A DNA stretch of 64,000 nucleotides from Lewinella sp. W8 (GCF_004375085.3 NZ_SNAQ03000007.1:62001-126000); one strand, 5' to 3'; shown: positions 33,250-40,967, numbered from the stretch's first letter. Numbers and translations are program-made. The notes: a model not told the origin generated them from the sequence alone.

Positions 33250-34032
33250 TTAAGTAAGCCCCAAGGAGGCTTTGATCTCTCCCATCTGCCGCTTCGCCTC
33301 CGCGTACCCCAAATCATGCAACGTATCTAAATGATCGGTATCAAAAATTCCAAATTCATCCGTCTGGATGGGATAGATGACGTGCCTGCACTGTTCTATG
33401 GAGTACTTGGTGTTGGCCATGATAGATAGGTTGAACGTTCGCTTTAGTACCGCGTACATAGAATCGATCTTGTCCGTAGGAATCGTCATCTGGGGAATCA
33501 CATTAACCCCTAGCACTACGGCCTGGGGATCAAGTAGTGGTGCAACCACCATGTTATTAGTTATCCCCCCATCGGCGTAGAGGTACTCTCCGATCGGCTC
33601 CGGTTTAAAAACAAACGGAATCGCACAACTGGCCGCGACCAGGTCGTGCAGTGGTCCACTACTATGGATTTCGCCTTGCCCCGTATTTAAGTTAGTCACC
33701 CCCACAAAAAAGGGAATTTTTAGCCCCAAAAAGTCATTATTAGGGGCCACCGTCGCCAAATGTTCCTTCAGCTTTAGCAGATCCGTAACGCCTAAGGAGG
33801 GGAGTCCTAAGTGCAGCATATTGTACAGGGAGAACTCCCGGATAAAGAGCATCATCTCATCTGCCCTTAATCCGGCTGCGACCAGCATGCCTACGATCGA
33901 GCCCGCACTGACACCCGCTACCTGAGCGATCTCGATTCCCTCTTCTTGTAGAGCACGGATAACCCCAATGTGGGCCGCGCCGCGGGCTCCACCGCCAGAG
34001 AGAGTAAGGTGAAGTTTTTTCTTCGCTAGCAT
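33250..34032 (-). CDS. Patatin-like phospholipase
   Basis: 260 aa from the ATG at 34032 (longer frames add a non-conserved leader over the promoter). Oxyanion loop GGGARG (residues 13-18), nucleophile elbow GVSAGS with Ser42, and the second catalytic residue Asp154 in 'LYADGGITNN'. This is the Ser-Asp dyad of bacterial patatins of the RssA type, which cut membrane lipid acyl esters. No signal peptide, so it acts on the inner face. It lies between two MscS genes and has a divergent ECF-type promoter, which suggests membrane lipid remodelling as part of the same response. Confidence 0.9.
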   Translation of the reverse strand: MLAKKKLHLTLSGGGARGAAHIGVIRALQEEGIEIAQVAGVSAGSIVGMLVAAGLRADEMMLFIREFSLYNMLHLGLPSLGVTDLLKLKEHLATVAPNNDFLGLKIPFFVGVTNLNTGQGEIHSSGPLHDLVAASCAIPFVFKPEPIGEYLYADGGITNNMVVAPLLDPQAVVLGVNVIPQMTIPTDKIDSMYAVLKRTFNLSIMANTKYSIEQCRHVIYPIQTDEFGIFDTDHLDTLHDLGYAEAKRQMGEIKASLGLT

Positions 34033-34050
34033 GTCATCAATTAAATATTC

Positions 34051-34080
34051 GTAAAGGACGCAAAAAGGTTGAAGAGTCAC
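34051..34080 (-). promoter_or_regulatory. ECF-type promoter P7 (patatin gene), N16 variant
   Basis: On the minus strand GTGAC (34080-34076), 16-nt spacer, GTCCTTTAC (34059-34051), 18 nt before the start at 34032. Spacing and -10 block deviate from the consensus, so support is weaker than for P6, which overlaps it divergently. Confidence 0.5.
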
Positions 34081-34086
34081 TAGCAT

Positions 34087-34115
34087 GTGACCGTTTCCCA
34101 TATTCAACTCTTTAG
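34087..34115 (+). promoter_or_regulatory. ECF-type promoter P6 (443-aa MscS gene)
   Basis: GTGAC at 34087-34091, 15-nt spacer, ACTCTTTAG at 34107-34115, 23 nt before the ATG at 34139. Confidence 0.78.
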
Positions 34116-34138
34116 AGAACTAATCAACCCTTATCGTT

Positions 34139-35470
34139 ATGCTAGAGGAGAACTTGCTCAACCTGAACAACTTTACCTTAAATCTCAAAGGCCTGCTAAC
34201 GTTAATCCCGGCCCTATTCGTAGCCATTTTTCTTTACCGGCGTTTTTTAGGTAAGCTCCGCCGCTCAGAAACTACTCGAGAAGATGTAGGAAAAATCGGT
34301 AGGGTAGGAGTAATCTGGATAATACTTGTAGTCGCAATTGCTGTCCTGGCCTCTCTCGACCTGAATCCTACGCTGGTGAATTATAGCTGGGGAGGAACCA
34401 CCCGAACCCTAACGCTCCTACTTCTTCTCGAAATATGTGGTATCGTCGGTGCGGCAATCCTATTAGATTGGATCATCGAGAGCTACCTGAAATTATCTAT
34501 GAAGAATTCCGATGATGACTCTGGTCCCGCTCCTAAAGAGATATCAAGAGTGGTCCGTCCAGTTATCTATCTTCTAACCGCCCTTATCCTGACGAAATTA
34601 TTAGGGGTTGATTTTAGCCTTTGGAACCAAGGGGTGACCAGCGAAGCTCCGGCTTTCAACCTACAATTTTCTGGTCTGCTTTTTGGTCTGCTCGTATTAT
34701 CCATAGTACGAGCTGGTGTTTGGCTGGTCACCAAGCAAATTCTACCACGGTATTACCGCCGGAAGGAGATTGCTTTGGGTGTTCGCTTTGCCATAAATCG
34801 TCTTTTTTCCTACTTCATCTACCTCTTTTCGTTTCTCCTCATCCTGGAGAATGCAGGGTTCGATCTCGTCGGCCTCTGGACTGGTGCCGCGGCCCTCCTT
34901 GTTGGTATCGGGATTGGATTGCAACAAACCTTTAATGACCTCATCAGCGGGATCATCCTGCTGTTCGAACGCTCCGTTGAGGTAGGGGATATGGTGGAGG
35001 TAAACGGCTTGGTTGGCAGGGTGCAGAAAATTAGCACCCGTACCAGCTTAATTAAAACGCGCGATAACATCACTATTATCGTCCCTAATAGTAAAATTGT
35101 TGGAGAGAACGCTATTAATTGGAGCCACCATGATAATAAGGCTCGATTCTTCGTGGAAGTAGGTGTCGCTTATGGCTCACCGACTAAGCAAGTCCGCGAA
35201 ATTCTTCTGGGTGTCGCCGCCGCTCACGGTAGAATCCTCAAGCACCCAGCTCCATTTACTCGCTTCAATGATTTCGGTGCTTCTTCTCTCGATTTCCGAC
35301 TGTATTTCTTCACCAACTATTACGAAGTCGTAGAAGACACTAAGAGCGACCTTCGTTACGAAATCGATGAGGCTTTCCGCCAATACGATATTCAAATTCC
35401 TTTCCCTCAACGGGACCTTTGGATTAAGAACCCAGAGACTTTACAGCCAACGGCCTCCCCTGCGGGATGA
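34139..35470 (+). CDS. MscS-family mechanosensitive ion channel, large form
   Basis: 443 aa. About six transmembrane helices precede the pore helix 'TGAAALLVGIGIGLQQTFND' and the beta domain 'SVEVGDMVEVNGLVGRVQKI' with 'RDNITIIVPNSKIVGENAIN'; the C-terminal alpha-beta domain is complete. The extra N-terminal helices resemble YbdG/YnaI-like MscS proteins. Controlled by ECF-type promoter P6. It is the last clear cargo gene before the right attachment repeat. Confidence 0.92.
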   Translation: MLEENLLNLNNFTLNLKGLLTLIPALFVAIFLYRRFLGKLRRSETTREDVGKIGRVGVIWIILVVAIAVLASLDLNPTLVNYSWGGTTRTLTLLLLLEICGIVGAAILLDWIIESYLKLSMKNSDDDSGPAPKEISRVVRPVIYLLTALILTKLLGVDFSLWNQGVTSEAPAFNLQFSGLLFGLLVLSIVRAGVWLVTKQILPRYYRRKEIALGVRFAINRLFSYFIYLFSFLLILENAGFDLVGLWTGAAALLVGIGIGLQQTFNDLISGIILLFERSVEVGDMVEVNGLVGRVQKISTRTSLIKTRDNITIIVPNSKIVGENAINWSHHDNKARFFVEVGVAYGSPTKQVREILLGVAAAHGRILKHPAPFTRFNDFGASSLDFRLYFFTNYYEVVEDTKSDLRYEIDEAFRQYDIQIPFPQRDLWIKNPETLQPTASPAG

Positions 35471-35859
35471 CCGATTTAAATATTGGATTCTACATGTTGG
35501 TAGAACCCTTTTCCACCATGTTCAGAGATGTAAAGGGCCCTTGTATCTTTGAGCTTCTGCTAACTAAGTTATATCGACAAAAGTGCTTTTTGTCACTTTG
35601 TGAGAGCAAAGAAGAGGAAATCTTAAGGAACAATCTCAACATTATGCCTTGATTAGAATTATGTTCAATTTTGGGATAATTATGCCTCTAGTTTCATAAA
35701 TTTTCACCCTAGTAGTCTTCTAGTAGGGCGCAACACCCCTTCTAGCCTCTGTTCTCTACGATTAAAAAAGATTTGGCAGATTGAGTACAGGTTTGAATAG
35801 ATGAAAAAATTAATATGTTTCCTCTCTTGGCGATTTAAAAACAAAATGTTTGTTTTGTA
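35471..35859. other. AT-rich intergenic stretch, nothing recognised
   Basis: No convincing frame on either strand and no repeat that I could match elsewhere. A short inverted repeat of ACAAAA/TTTTGT lies at its right end, just before the small gene at 35860. Confidence 0.4.
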
Positions 35860-36075
35860 GTGCAGCAGGATGGACCAAAAAAAATCCCCTTGACTCCTAC
35901 CAATACACACGTCCGGCGCATACGAGAACTGCTGGCTCTCGATCTGGCTAATCCTAAGGACAAACTTGCTCTTCAGATGCTGCTCTTGCAAATCTATAGT
36001 GGTCGAGATCAATTTACTGGGATTGATCAAAAGAGGCCCTATACTCCGGACAAAACGGACAGTGAAGAAGAATAA
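35860..36075 (+). CDS. Small hypothetical protein near the right end of the element
   Basis: 71 aa with a GTG start. Hydrophilic, with an amphipathic helix ('VRRIRELLALDLANPKDKLA') and an acidic tail (DKTDSEEE). Composition looks coding, but nothing identifies its family. It lies 111 bp inside the right attachment repeat, where short accessory genes are common. Confidence 0.45.
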   Translation: MQQDGPKKIPLTPTNTHVRRIRELLALDLANPKDKLALQMLLLQIYSGRDQFTGIDQKRPYTPDKTDSEEE

Positions 36076-36185
36076 TTTTTCCTATCCTCAGGCAAGGAAA
36101 ATTAAAGGCCTAATCGCTAAAGTCAGCCTGATCAAATTCTTAATTTGAATTTATATCGCTGTAGATCAGTTAATTGTGTCAGGTT

Positions 36186-36206
36186 TTCGATTCCACCCGA
36201 GACCAC
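36186..36206 (+). other. attR candidate (repeat of tRNA-Arg 3' end)
   Basis: Perfect 21-bp copy of 4472-4492 in the same orientation, 31.7 kb away. No tRNA body precedes it, so it is an isolated 3' end, the footprint expected at the far end of an element integrated in tRNA-Arg. Confidence 0.8.
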
Positions 36207-36262
36207 AACCAATGGTTGTGTTTGGTTGGGCTGCTTAGCGGTCCACCCGAGCCCACAAGAGA

Positions 36263-36296
36263 AACGCTCCACTCCTTCGGGACTGGGGCGTTTTTC
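36263..36296 (+). terminator. Terminator, probably the ancestral tRNA-Arg terminator
   Basis: Stem AACGCTCCACTCC against its complement with one mismatch, TTCG tetraloop, then TTTTT. It follows the isolated tRNA 3' end by about 57 bp with no gene between, as if it once terminated the intact tRNA. Confidence 0.65.
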
Positions 36297-36360
36297 ATTT
36301 TTTGGCTGGTGTTTAAATGCGCTTTGCGTTTGGCTTCGTCGGTTCACCCGAAATCACTTG
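36285..36360 (+). repeat. Diverged ~75-bp repeat, copy 1
   Basis: GGGGCGTTTTTCATTTTTTG ... TTAAATGCGCTTTGCGTTTG ... CGGTTCACCCG matches 37013-37085 with scattered substitutions. Both copies end in a tRNA-3'-end-like sequence. Confidence 0.5.
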
Positions 36361-36417
36361 AAAGACTATGCGAGTATAGTTGACGTAATGCAGGATAATA
36401 TCTGATCCGGCATATCC

Positions 36418-36648
36418 ATGGGCAATCAAGAGAATGATATTCCACCTGGATTGCCAGGACACGATGGAATAAGAACAGTAGTAGCTCAAGAGATTGATTA
36501 CTTAGTGGCTAGAGGGTACATTTATGACCCATACGTGCCTGGGGACTTTAAGATTAAACAATGTATAAGCAATTACCCGAAGACATCGCGGCAAAAATTA
36601 GTCAAGACTTTACCGATGAGGATAAGGACGAAGTACGGCTTATATTGA
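36418..36648 (+). CDS. Short hypothetical frame, possibly a gene remnant
   Basis: 76 codons. The first ~47 residues look like protein ('PPGLPGHDGIRTVVAQEIDY', 'GYIYDPYVPGDFKIKQ'), while the last ~30 overlap the next gene in another frame and do not. It may be the truncated upstream part of a two-gene unit, or a gene whose end was lost. Low confidence. Confidence 0.3.
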   Translation: MGNQENDIPPGLPGHDGIRTVVAQEIDYLVARGYIYDPYVPGDFKIKQCISNYPKTSRQKLVKTLPMRIRTKYGLY

Positions 36649-36917
36649 CGGAAACATTTACGGAACACCATAATGTTGGCACAATAATCCAATGTATTAG
36701 GGCCATACTTTTTCTTTCCGAAGGCGATGTTAGCAAGGTACGAGACTACTGTTTACCTTATTTAAGTGAAGATCCGAGAGATTTGATAATGGAAGCGGTA
36801 GAAGCCGCTGGAAATCCCGGTCACTGGTTTGGAATTCCATTTGATGAGATGGAGTATTTTACCGGAGAGCTTCCGGAAAGGAAGTCCAATGAAGAAGGCG
36901 ACAATCTACCTTTTTGA
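36561..36917 (+). CDS. Hypothetical small acidic protein
   Basis: 118 aa, AT-rich, mainly helical and acidic ('AAKISQDFTDEDKDEVRLIL', 'GNPGHWFGIPFDEMEYFTGE'). No signal peptide or membrane helix. Size, acidity and isolated position after a short upstream frame recall immunity proteins, but no toxin is recognisable, so this is only a possibility. Lies just outside attR in the scar zone. Confidence 0.55.
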   Translation: MYKQLPEDIAAKISQDFTDEDKDEVRLILTETFTEHHNVGTIIQCIRAILFLSEGDVSKVRDYCLPYLSEDPRDLIMEAVEAAGNPGHWFGIPFDEMEYFTGELPERKSNEEGDNLPF

Positions 36918-37012
36918 CTTTTATGCCAACTATTTAGCCAAACTAGCCTTGAGCTGAAACGCAAGTAGTAAGTCCGCTATGGCCTTCTGCTCGTTGTTCG
37001 AAATCTTGACGA

Positions 37013-37085
37013 GGGCGTTTTTCAATTTAGGACTGATGGTTAAATGCGCTTTGCGTCTGGCTACACCGGTCAACTCCGAGACCAC
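37013..37085 (+). repeat. Diverged ~75-bp repeat, copy 2, ending in a tRNA-end scar
   Basis: Matches 36285-36360 and ends with TCCGAGACCAC (37074-37084), an exact 11-bp copy of the tRNA-Arg 3' end. About 65 bp further on, GGGTTCAAATCCACC looks like another tRNA T-arm fragment. Confidence 0.5.
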
Positions 37086-37315
37086 AAATCCAAATGCTGT
37101 TTGCTCTTGTAAAAGGGAGCTTAGCCTAGTTGATTTGCAGAATTCGATGGGGTTCAAATCCACCATCAGAAGCCACCTAACTAGCATTACCGTATTTTGC
37201 CGCCAATCGCGGATATCTTCCGGATTGCTCCCCTAAGCGCCAGGGTGCCAGTACCCAAGCTTGTGCGCTGTTTTGTTCCCCAAAACAGTAGTCCAAGCAA
37301 ATCAACCAGAAAGCC

Positions 37316-38164
37316 ATGAAAAAAATCCACCTCCTCCTCACCCTCTTAACCCTAAGCATGGCACTCGCCGCACAATCCCCGGCCACCACCGGGCCGGAAA
37401 AAGGATCCTTGGTCATCGTCGGTGGTGGTGGAGCCGGTGAGGAGATTCTGCTGAAATTTATTGAGCTCTCCGGAGGGATGGACGCCCCGATGGTGGTCAT
37501 CCCCACCGCCGCAGGACGACCCGCCTACGATCAAGAGGCGGGCGTGGCGAAGACCCTGCGCCGTCTGGGTGCCACCCAGGTACGGGTGTGGCACACGTAC
37601 GACCGCGAAAAAGCCAATGATGCGGCGTTCACCGCGCCCCTAGAAAACGCGGGTGGGGTATGGTTCGGCGGCGGTCGGCAATGGCGGCTGGTGGATGCCT
37701 ACGCCGATACTCGGGCGGAAAAACTATTCTGGGAGGTACTGAATCGGGGCGGCGCCATCGGCGGCTCCTCGGCGGGGGCTACGATCCAGGGCTCTTATCT
37801 GGCGCGGGGAGACACGAAAAACAATCAGATCATGATGGGCGACCACGAAGAAGGTTTTGGCTTCGTAAAAAACGTCGCCATCGATCAACACGTCCTCGCC
37901 CGTAACCGGCAGTTTGACCTGTTTAACATCCTGGACGAACGGCCAGAACTGCTCGGCATTGGCCTGGACGAAAAGACGGCCATCATCGTGCAGGGGAATA
38001 CCTTCGAGGTCCTTGGCCGCAGCTACGTGCTGGTGTACGACCGCAGCTTTTGGTCGAGGGAAGGAAGTAACCTCAAGGAGTTACCGGCGGCGAACCGCCA
38101 GTTTTACTTCCTCCGATCGGGGGATCGGTACGATATGCTGAAGCGGGAGATTTTGGTGGATTGA
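37316..38164 (+). CDS. Secreted cyanophycinase-like peptidase (family S51)
   Basis: 282 aa, signal peptide ending near 'MALAAQ'. S51 features: 'SLVIVGGGGAGEEILLKFIE' at the start, 'PMVVIPTAAGRPAY', 'GGVWFGGGRQWRLVDAY' and the nucleophile motif GGSSAGA with Ser152. Cyanophycinases cut beta-linked Asp-Arg dipeptides from cyanophycin; the wider family includes isoaspartyl dipeptidases. A secreted form would act on external polymer. No cyanophycin synthetase is in the window. Confidence 0.88.
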   Translation: MKKIHLLLTLLTLSMALAAQSPATTGPEKGSLVIVGGGGAGEEILLKFIELSGGMDAPMVVIPTAAGRPAYDQEAGVAKTLRRLGATQVRVWHTYDREKANDAAFTAPLENAGGVWFGGGRQWRLVDAYADTRAEKLFWEVLNRGGAIGGSSAGATIQGSYLARGDTKNNQIMMGDHEEGFGFVKNVAIDQHVLARNRQFDLFNILDERPELLGIGLDEKTAIIVQGNTFEVLGRSYVLVYDRSFWSREGSNLKELPAANRQFYFLRSGDRYDMLKREILVD

Positions 38165-38652
38165 GGCGGCAGTGGTTCCTCAAGAATTATAGGCAGGTTA
38201 ATCTAGCCGAGAATTCGGATGCCGTCGTAAATATGTAGAAGTACGACAAATTCCCCACCACGACTCCAAACCGAAACGTTGCCCCGCCCAGCCCCACGGC
38301 TGCCCCGCCCAATCCCCCCGGCACCCCGGCTGAGCACGAGGGTTCCGCTTCGCTGCACCTGCGCACCGTCGCCCTAATGATGCTGCCCTTCAAAGGACTT
38401 CTCCTCAATTCTGGGGTGATCAAGACCCGACATCCTCATCTTGCAAGATTGGTCCTCACCGACCAGTACCTCAACAAGCGTTTCAAGTAAACCTTCTCAA
38501 GTCCCCCATTCACTTTTCTTCACCACCATTAGGCCATTTTGGCTGCCGCAGGTGCCGGGAAAACCCCGCGGCCACGGTGGTCGGTTGCCTCCGACAAAAC
38601 AATAAATCCCCATTCCTTCGCATTTTAGCGGGGAATAACTGATCACTTTGCT
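38165..38652. other. Intergenic, GC-rich fragments, no clear gene
   Basis: GC-rich stretches (38270-38365 and 38545-38590) contain pieces such as GCTGCACCTGCGCACCGTCG that recall the palindromic repeat arms but do not form a full copy. A short plus-strand frame ending at 38490 ('LVLTDQYLNKRFK') could be a gene tail remnant; support is weak. Confidence 0.35.
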
Positions 38653-39471
38653 ATGCGCCACACGCTTTGCCTAATTCTCTTCTGTTCCCTCAGCCTCACC
38701 CTTTCCGCGCAGACCTTCTCGGCCATTTACCAACCCTCGGATAAGAAAGTCCGGCAGGTGGAGCGGGCCGGCTGGGAGGCCTTTCTCGCCGAACACCAGC
38801 AGCAAAATGCCGCCGGTTACCGCCTCACCGACCTGGAAACTTACCGGGACGGTGGCGAAGAGCGCCGCTACATCGGCATTTATACCGAAAGTCCACTGCC
38901 CGATTCCCTGGGGCGAGCCAGCAGCTGGGCGGAATTCATCAAGCTCAAGCGCAAGATGGCCAAGGCGGAATACACCATGATTGACGTGGCGGCCGTGGTG
39001 CACAACGAAAGCGACTACGACTTCTACGGCATCTGGGTCAAGGAGGCCAACCCCACCATCCATAAGGTGTGGCTACTGGACAGCCGCGAAACCATCCTCA
39101 AGCGGACCCGCGCCATGGCCAAGGACCGCTTCAAAATCAAGCGGGTCCACGTCCTGGACGTGCCCAACGGCGAACCCTCCTTCGTGGTCCTCTACCATTT
39201 TTCCCCGATCAACCGGTACAACTTTCTCTACTTCGCCAATACCGCGGAAGAATTCGCTCAGGAGATGAAGGAGCGCAAGGGCAGCAAGGTGGAGCTGATC
39301 GATTACGACGAGTTCCGGGAAGGGGACAAGGTGCAGTACGTCGCCATTTTTCAGGACGGTGATTACGACAGCGATTTCGTCTCCCGCCAGAGCCTGGAAG
39401 CCATCCGGGAAAAGGAAAAATCACTGGACGCCAGCCGGGGACTGCGTATCGTCAATTTGAGTGTGGACTAA
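38653..39471 (+). CDS. Secreted protein with four ~50-residue repeats (BTRD1-like)
   Basis: 272 aa, signal peptide ending near 'SLTLSAQ'. The sequence repeats a unit of pattern G-Y-x-L-x-D-(20)-Y-x-G-I-Y: 'GYRLTDLETYRDGGEERRYI', 'EYTMIDVAAVVHNESDYDFY', 'RFKIKRVHVLDVPNGEPSFV' and 'KVELIDYDEFREGDKVQYVA'. This resembles the bacterial tandem repeat domain found next to serine hydrolase domains in polyglycine-hydrolase-like proteins; here no hydrolase domain is present. Function unknown. Confidence 0.75.
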   Translation: MRHTLCLILFCSLSLTLSAQTFSAIYQPSDKKVRQVERAGWEAFLAEHQQQNAAGYRLTDLETYRDGGEERRYIGIYTESPLPDSLGRASSWAEFIKLKRKMAKAEYTMIDVAAVVHNESDYDFYGIWVKEANPTIHKVWLLDSRETILKRTRAMAKDRFKIKRVHVLDVPNGEPSFVVLYHFSPINRYNFLYFANTAEEFAQEMKERKGSKVELIDYDEFREGDKVQYVAIFQDGDYDSDFVSRQSLEAIREKEKSLDASRGLRIVNLSVD

Positions 39472-39474
39472 TTG

Positions 39475-39616
39475 TGGGCTGTTCCGTGAGGTTTCATCAG
39501 CGATTCCTGCGGAATCGTTGCAGTTCAGTAGGGCAAACGGTAGCGGCAGGAAATTTCCTGCCGCTACTAGAAATTTCAAGGGCTTGATCGCCAAATGATT
39601 GATGCACATAATAGCC
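39475..39616 (+). repeat. MITE-like nested-palindrome repeat, copy 1
   Basis: Left end GGGCTGTTCCGTGA, inner hairpin GCGATTCC/GGAATCG, perfect 28-bp palindrome at 39540-39567 built on GTAGCGGCA...TGCCGCTAC, right end degenerate. It aligns along its whole length with 42956-43099. Confidence 0.75.
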
Positions 39617-39627
39617 CAGGCCTAGCG

Positions 39628-40440
39628 CTACCCCTCGCTGTCCAGCAGCATTTGTCCGGTGAGGTAAGTAACGGCCGAGCCGGTCAGCCGCACTTTTTTG
39701 CCCTTCATTTCGCAGATCAGCTCTCCGCCGCGGGCGGAAATCTGGCGGGCCTCCATCTTTTTCTTCTTCAGGCGCTTGGACCACAGGGGTGTCAGCAGGG
39801 TGTGTGCCGATCCCGTCACCGGATCTTCGTCAATCCCGTAGGCGGGATAAAAGCACCGGCTGACAAAATCGTGCTTCTTGCCCGGAGCCGTAGCGATCAG
39901 TCCCCGGTACTTCTTGAGGGCTTCGAGCATCGGAAAGTTGGGGGAAAGTCCGCTGAGTTGCTTCTGGTTTTTGAGGACGACGAGGATGTCGTCCGTACCG
40001 GCAAAAACGGCCTCCGGTTTTAGGCCCCCCAGGATTCCCCGCAGGCCCTTGGGGCTGCGGATGGGCTGCGGGACTTCGGCGGCAAAGTCCATGCTGTAGC
40101 GCCCGTTGCCCTCGGGCCGCACCACGATGGTGCCCGCCTCCTGGGTTTTGAAGCGCATGGTTTTCAGTTTTTTATCTCCCGCCTGGTAGAGGATGTGCGC
40201 GGAGGCCAGCGTGGCGTGGCCACACAACCGTACTTCACTGGCCGGAGTAAACCAACGAATGTTGAATTTTCCCCGACCGCGGATGGCGACAAAAGCCGTT
40301 TCGGACAGGTTGTTTTCCGTGGCAATTTTCTGCATCAGCTCGTCGGGGGGGAAATCCTGCACGGGCACGACGGCGGCGGGATTGCCGCCAAAGAGCGTTT
40401 CCGTGAAGGCGTCTACCTGGTAAAGTGGGAGGTTAATCAT
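39628..40440 (-). CDS. PhzF family isomerase
   Basis: 270 aa, typical length. Signature segments: 'YQVDAFTETLFGGNPAAVVP' at the N-terminus, 'NLSETAFVAIRGRGKFNIRW' with the catalytic Glu of the family (Glu in SETAF), 'EVRLCGHATLASAH' and 'GIDEDPVTGSAHTLLTPLWS'. PhzF enzymes isomerise trans-2,3-dihydro-3-hydroxyanthranilate in phenazine synthesis; most homologues act outside that pathway on unknown substrates. No other phenazine genes here. Confidence 0.92.
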   Translation of the reverse strand: MINLPLYQVDAFTETLFGGNPAAVVPVQDFPPDELMQKIATENNLSETAFVAIRGRGKFNIRWFTPASEVRLCGHATLASAHILYQAGDKKLKTMRFKTQEAGTIVVRPEGNGRYSMDFAAEVPQPIRSPKGLRGILGGLKPEAVFAGTDDILVVLKNQKQLSGLSPNFPMLEALKKYRGLIATAPGKKHDFVSRCFYPAYGIDEDPVTGSAHTLLTPLWSKRLKKKKMEARQISARGGELICEMKGKKVRLTGSAVTYLTGQMLLDSEG

Positions 40441-40628
40441 AATGTTGAATTAGTAAAATTTTTCCGAGTATGATAGCGCCAACGGTGGACCCCGCAAAAC
40501 TTTAATCCATTAATTCTGAGGATTGAGGTGACCAAAATGGCGACTGGCCGTCACAAATTGCAAATCGACCAGCTACTTGCTTACTCGCATTCTCAGTTTG
40601 GGAACTTAGCTCGCTCATAAACTAAACC

Positions 40629-40967
40629 ATGAATTACTTTAACGTGCCTACCGATCATCTGTTCTTAAGGGAGGGAACCAACTACATCAAAATTCCCCTC
40701 GCCGATATCCAATTCATCGAAGCTGACGGCAATTACGCCTACCTGCAAACGGAACAAAAACGTTTTGCCGTCAAACGTTCCCTGTCCGCCATCATGGAGG
40801 GTCTGCACGCGCCCACCTTCGTCCGCGCCAGCCGCGGCACCCTGGTGAACTTCGACCGGGTTGATCGAATTAGTTTTGCCGCCGGGACCATCCAATTGGG
40901 TGATCATACCATCAAAATGGGCAAGGCCTACCACGCAGAAATCAAGAGCCGGATGCCCCGGCTGTAA
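40629..40967 (+). CDS. LytTR DNA-binding domain protein
   Basis: 112 aa, almost only a LytTR domain: 'IPLADIQFIEADGNYAYLQT', 'RSLSAIMEGL', 'FVRASRGTLVNFDRVDRI' and 'IKMGKAYHAEIKSRMP'. No receiver domain is fused. LytTR proteins bind paired direct repeats and regulate surface or secretion genes. A stand-alone regulator with no histidine kinase adjacent. Confidence 0.88.
   Translation: MNYFNVPTDHLFLREGTNYIKIPLADIQFIEADGNYAYLQTEQKRFAVKRSLSAIMEGLHAPTFVRASRGTLVNFDRVDRISFAAGTIQLGDHTIKMGKAYHAEIKSRMPRL

Larger units (their letters stand above)
36207..36417. other. Right flank with degenerate tRNA-end copies
   Basis: Contains TCCACCCGAGCCCAC at 36241-36255 (14 of 15 identical to the tRNA end) and a weaker copy near 36340-36356, separated by a terminator hairpin. 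No gene. Confidence 0.5.

Noticed and set aside
4472-36206. Conjugation or phage structural genes in the element
   Set aside because: No relaxase, VirB/Tra-like, capsid, terminase or tail signature was found, so it is neither a classical ICE nor a prophage.
36930-37187. 85-codon minus-strand frame in the scar zone
   Set aside because: It overlaps the diverged repeat, whose other copy does not conserve the translation.
40494-40580. GTGAC and GTCAC near the LytTR gene
   Set aside because: No CTCTTT-like block at 14-17 nt on either strand, so not a regulon promoter.
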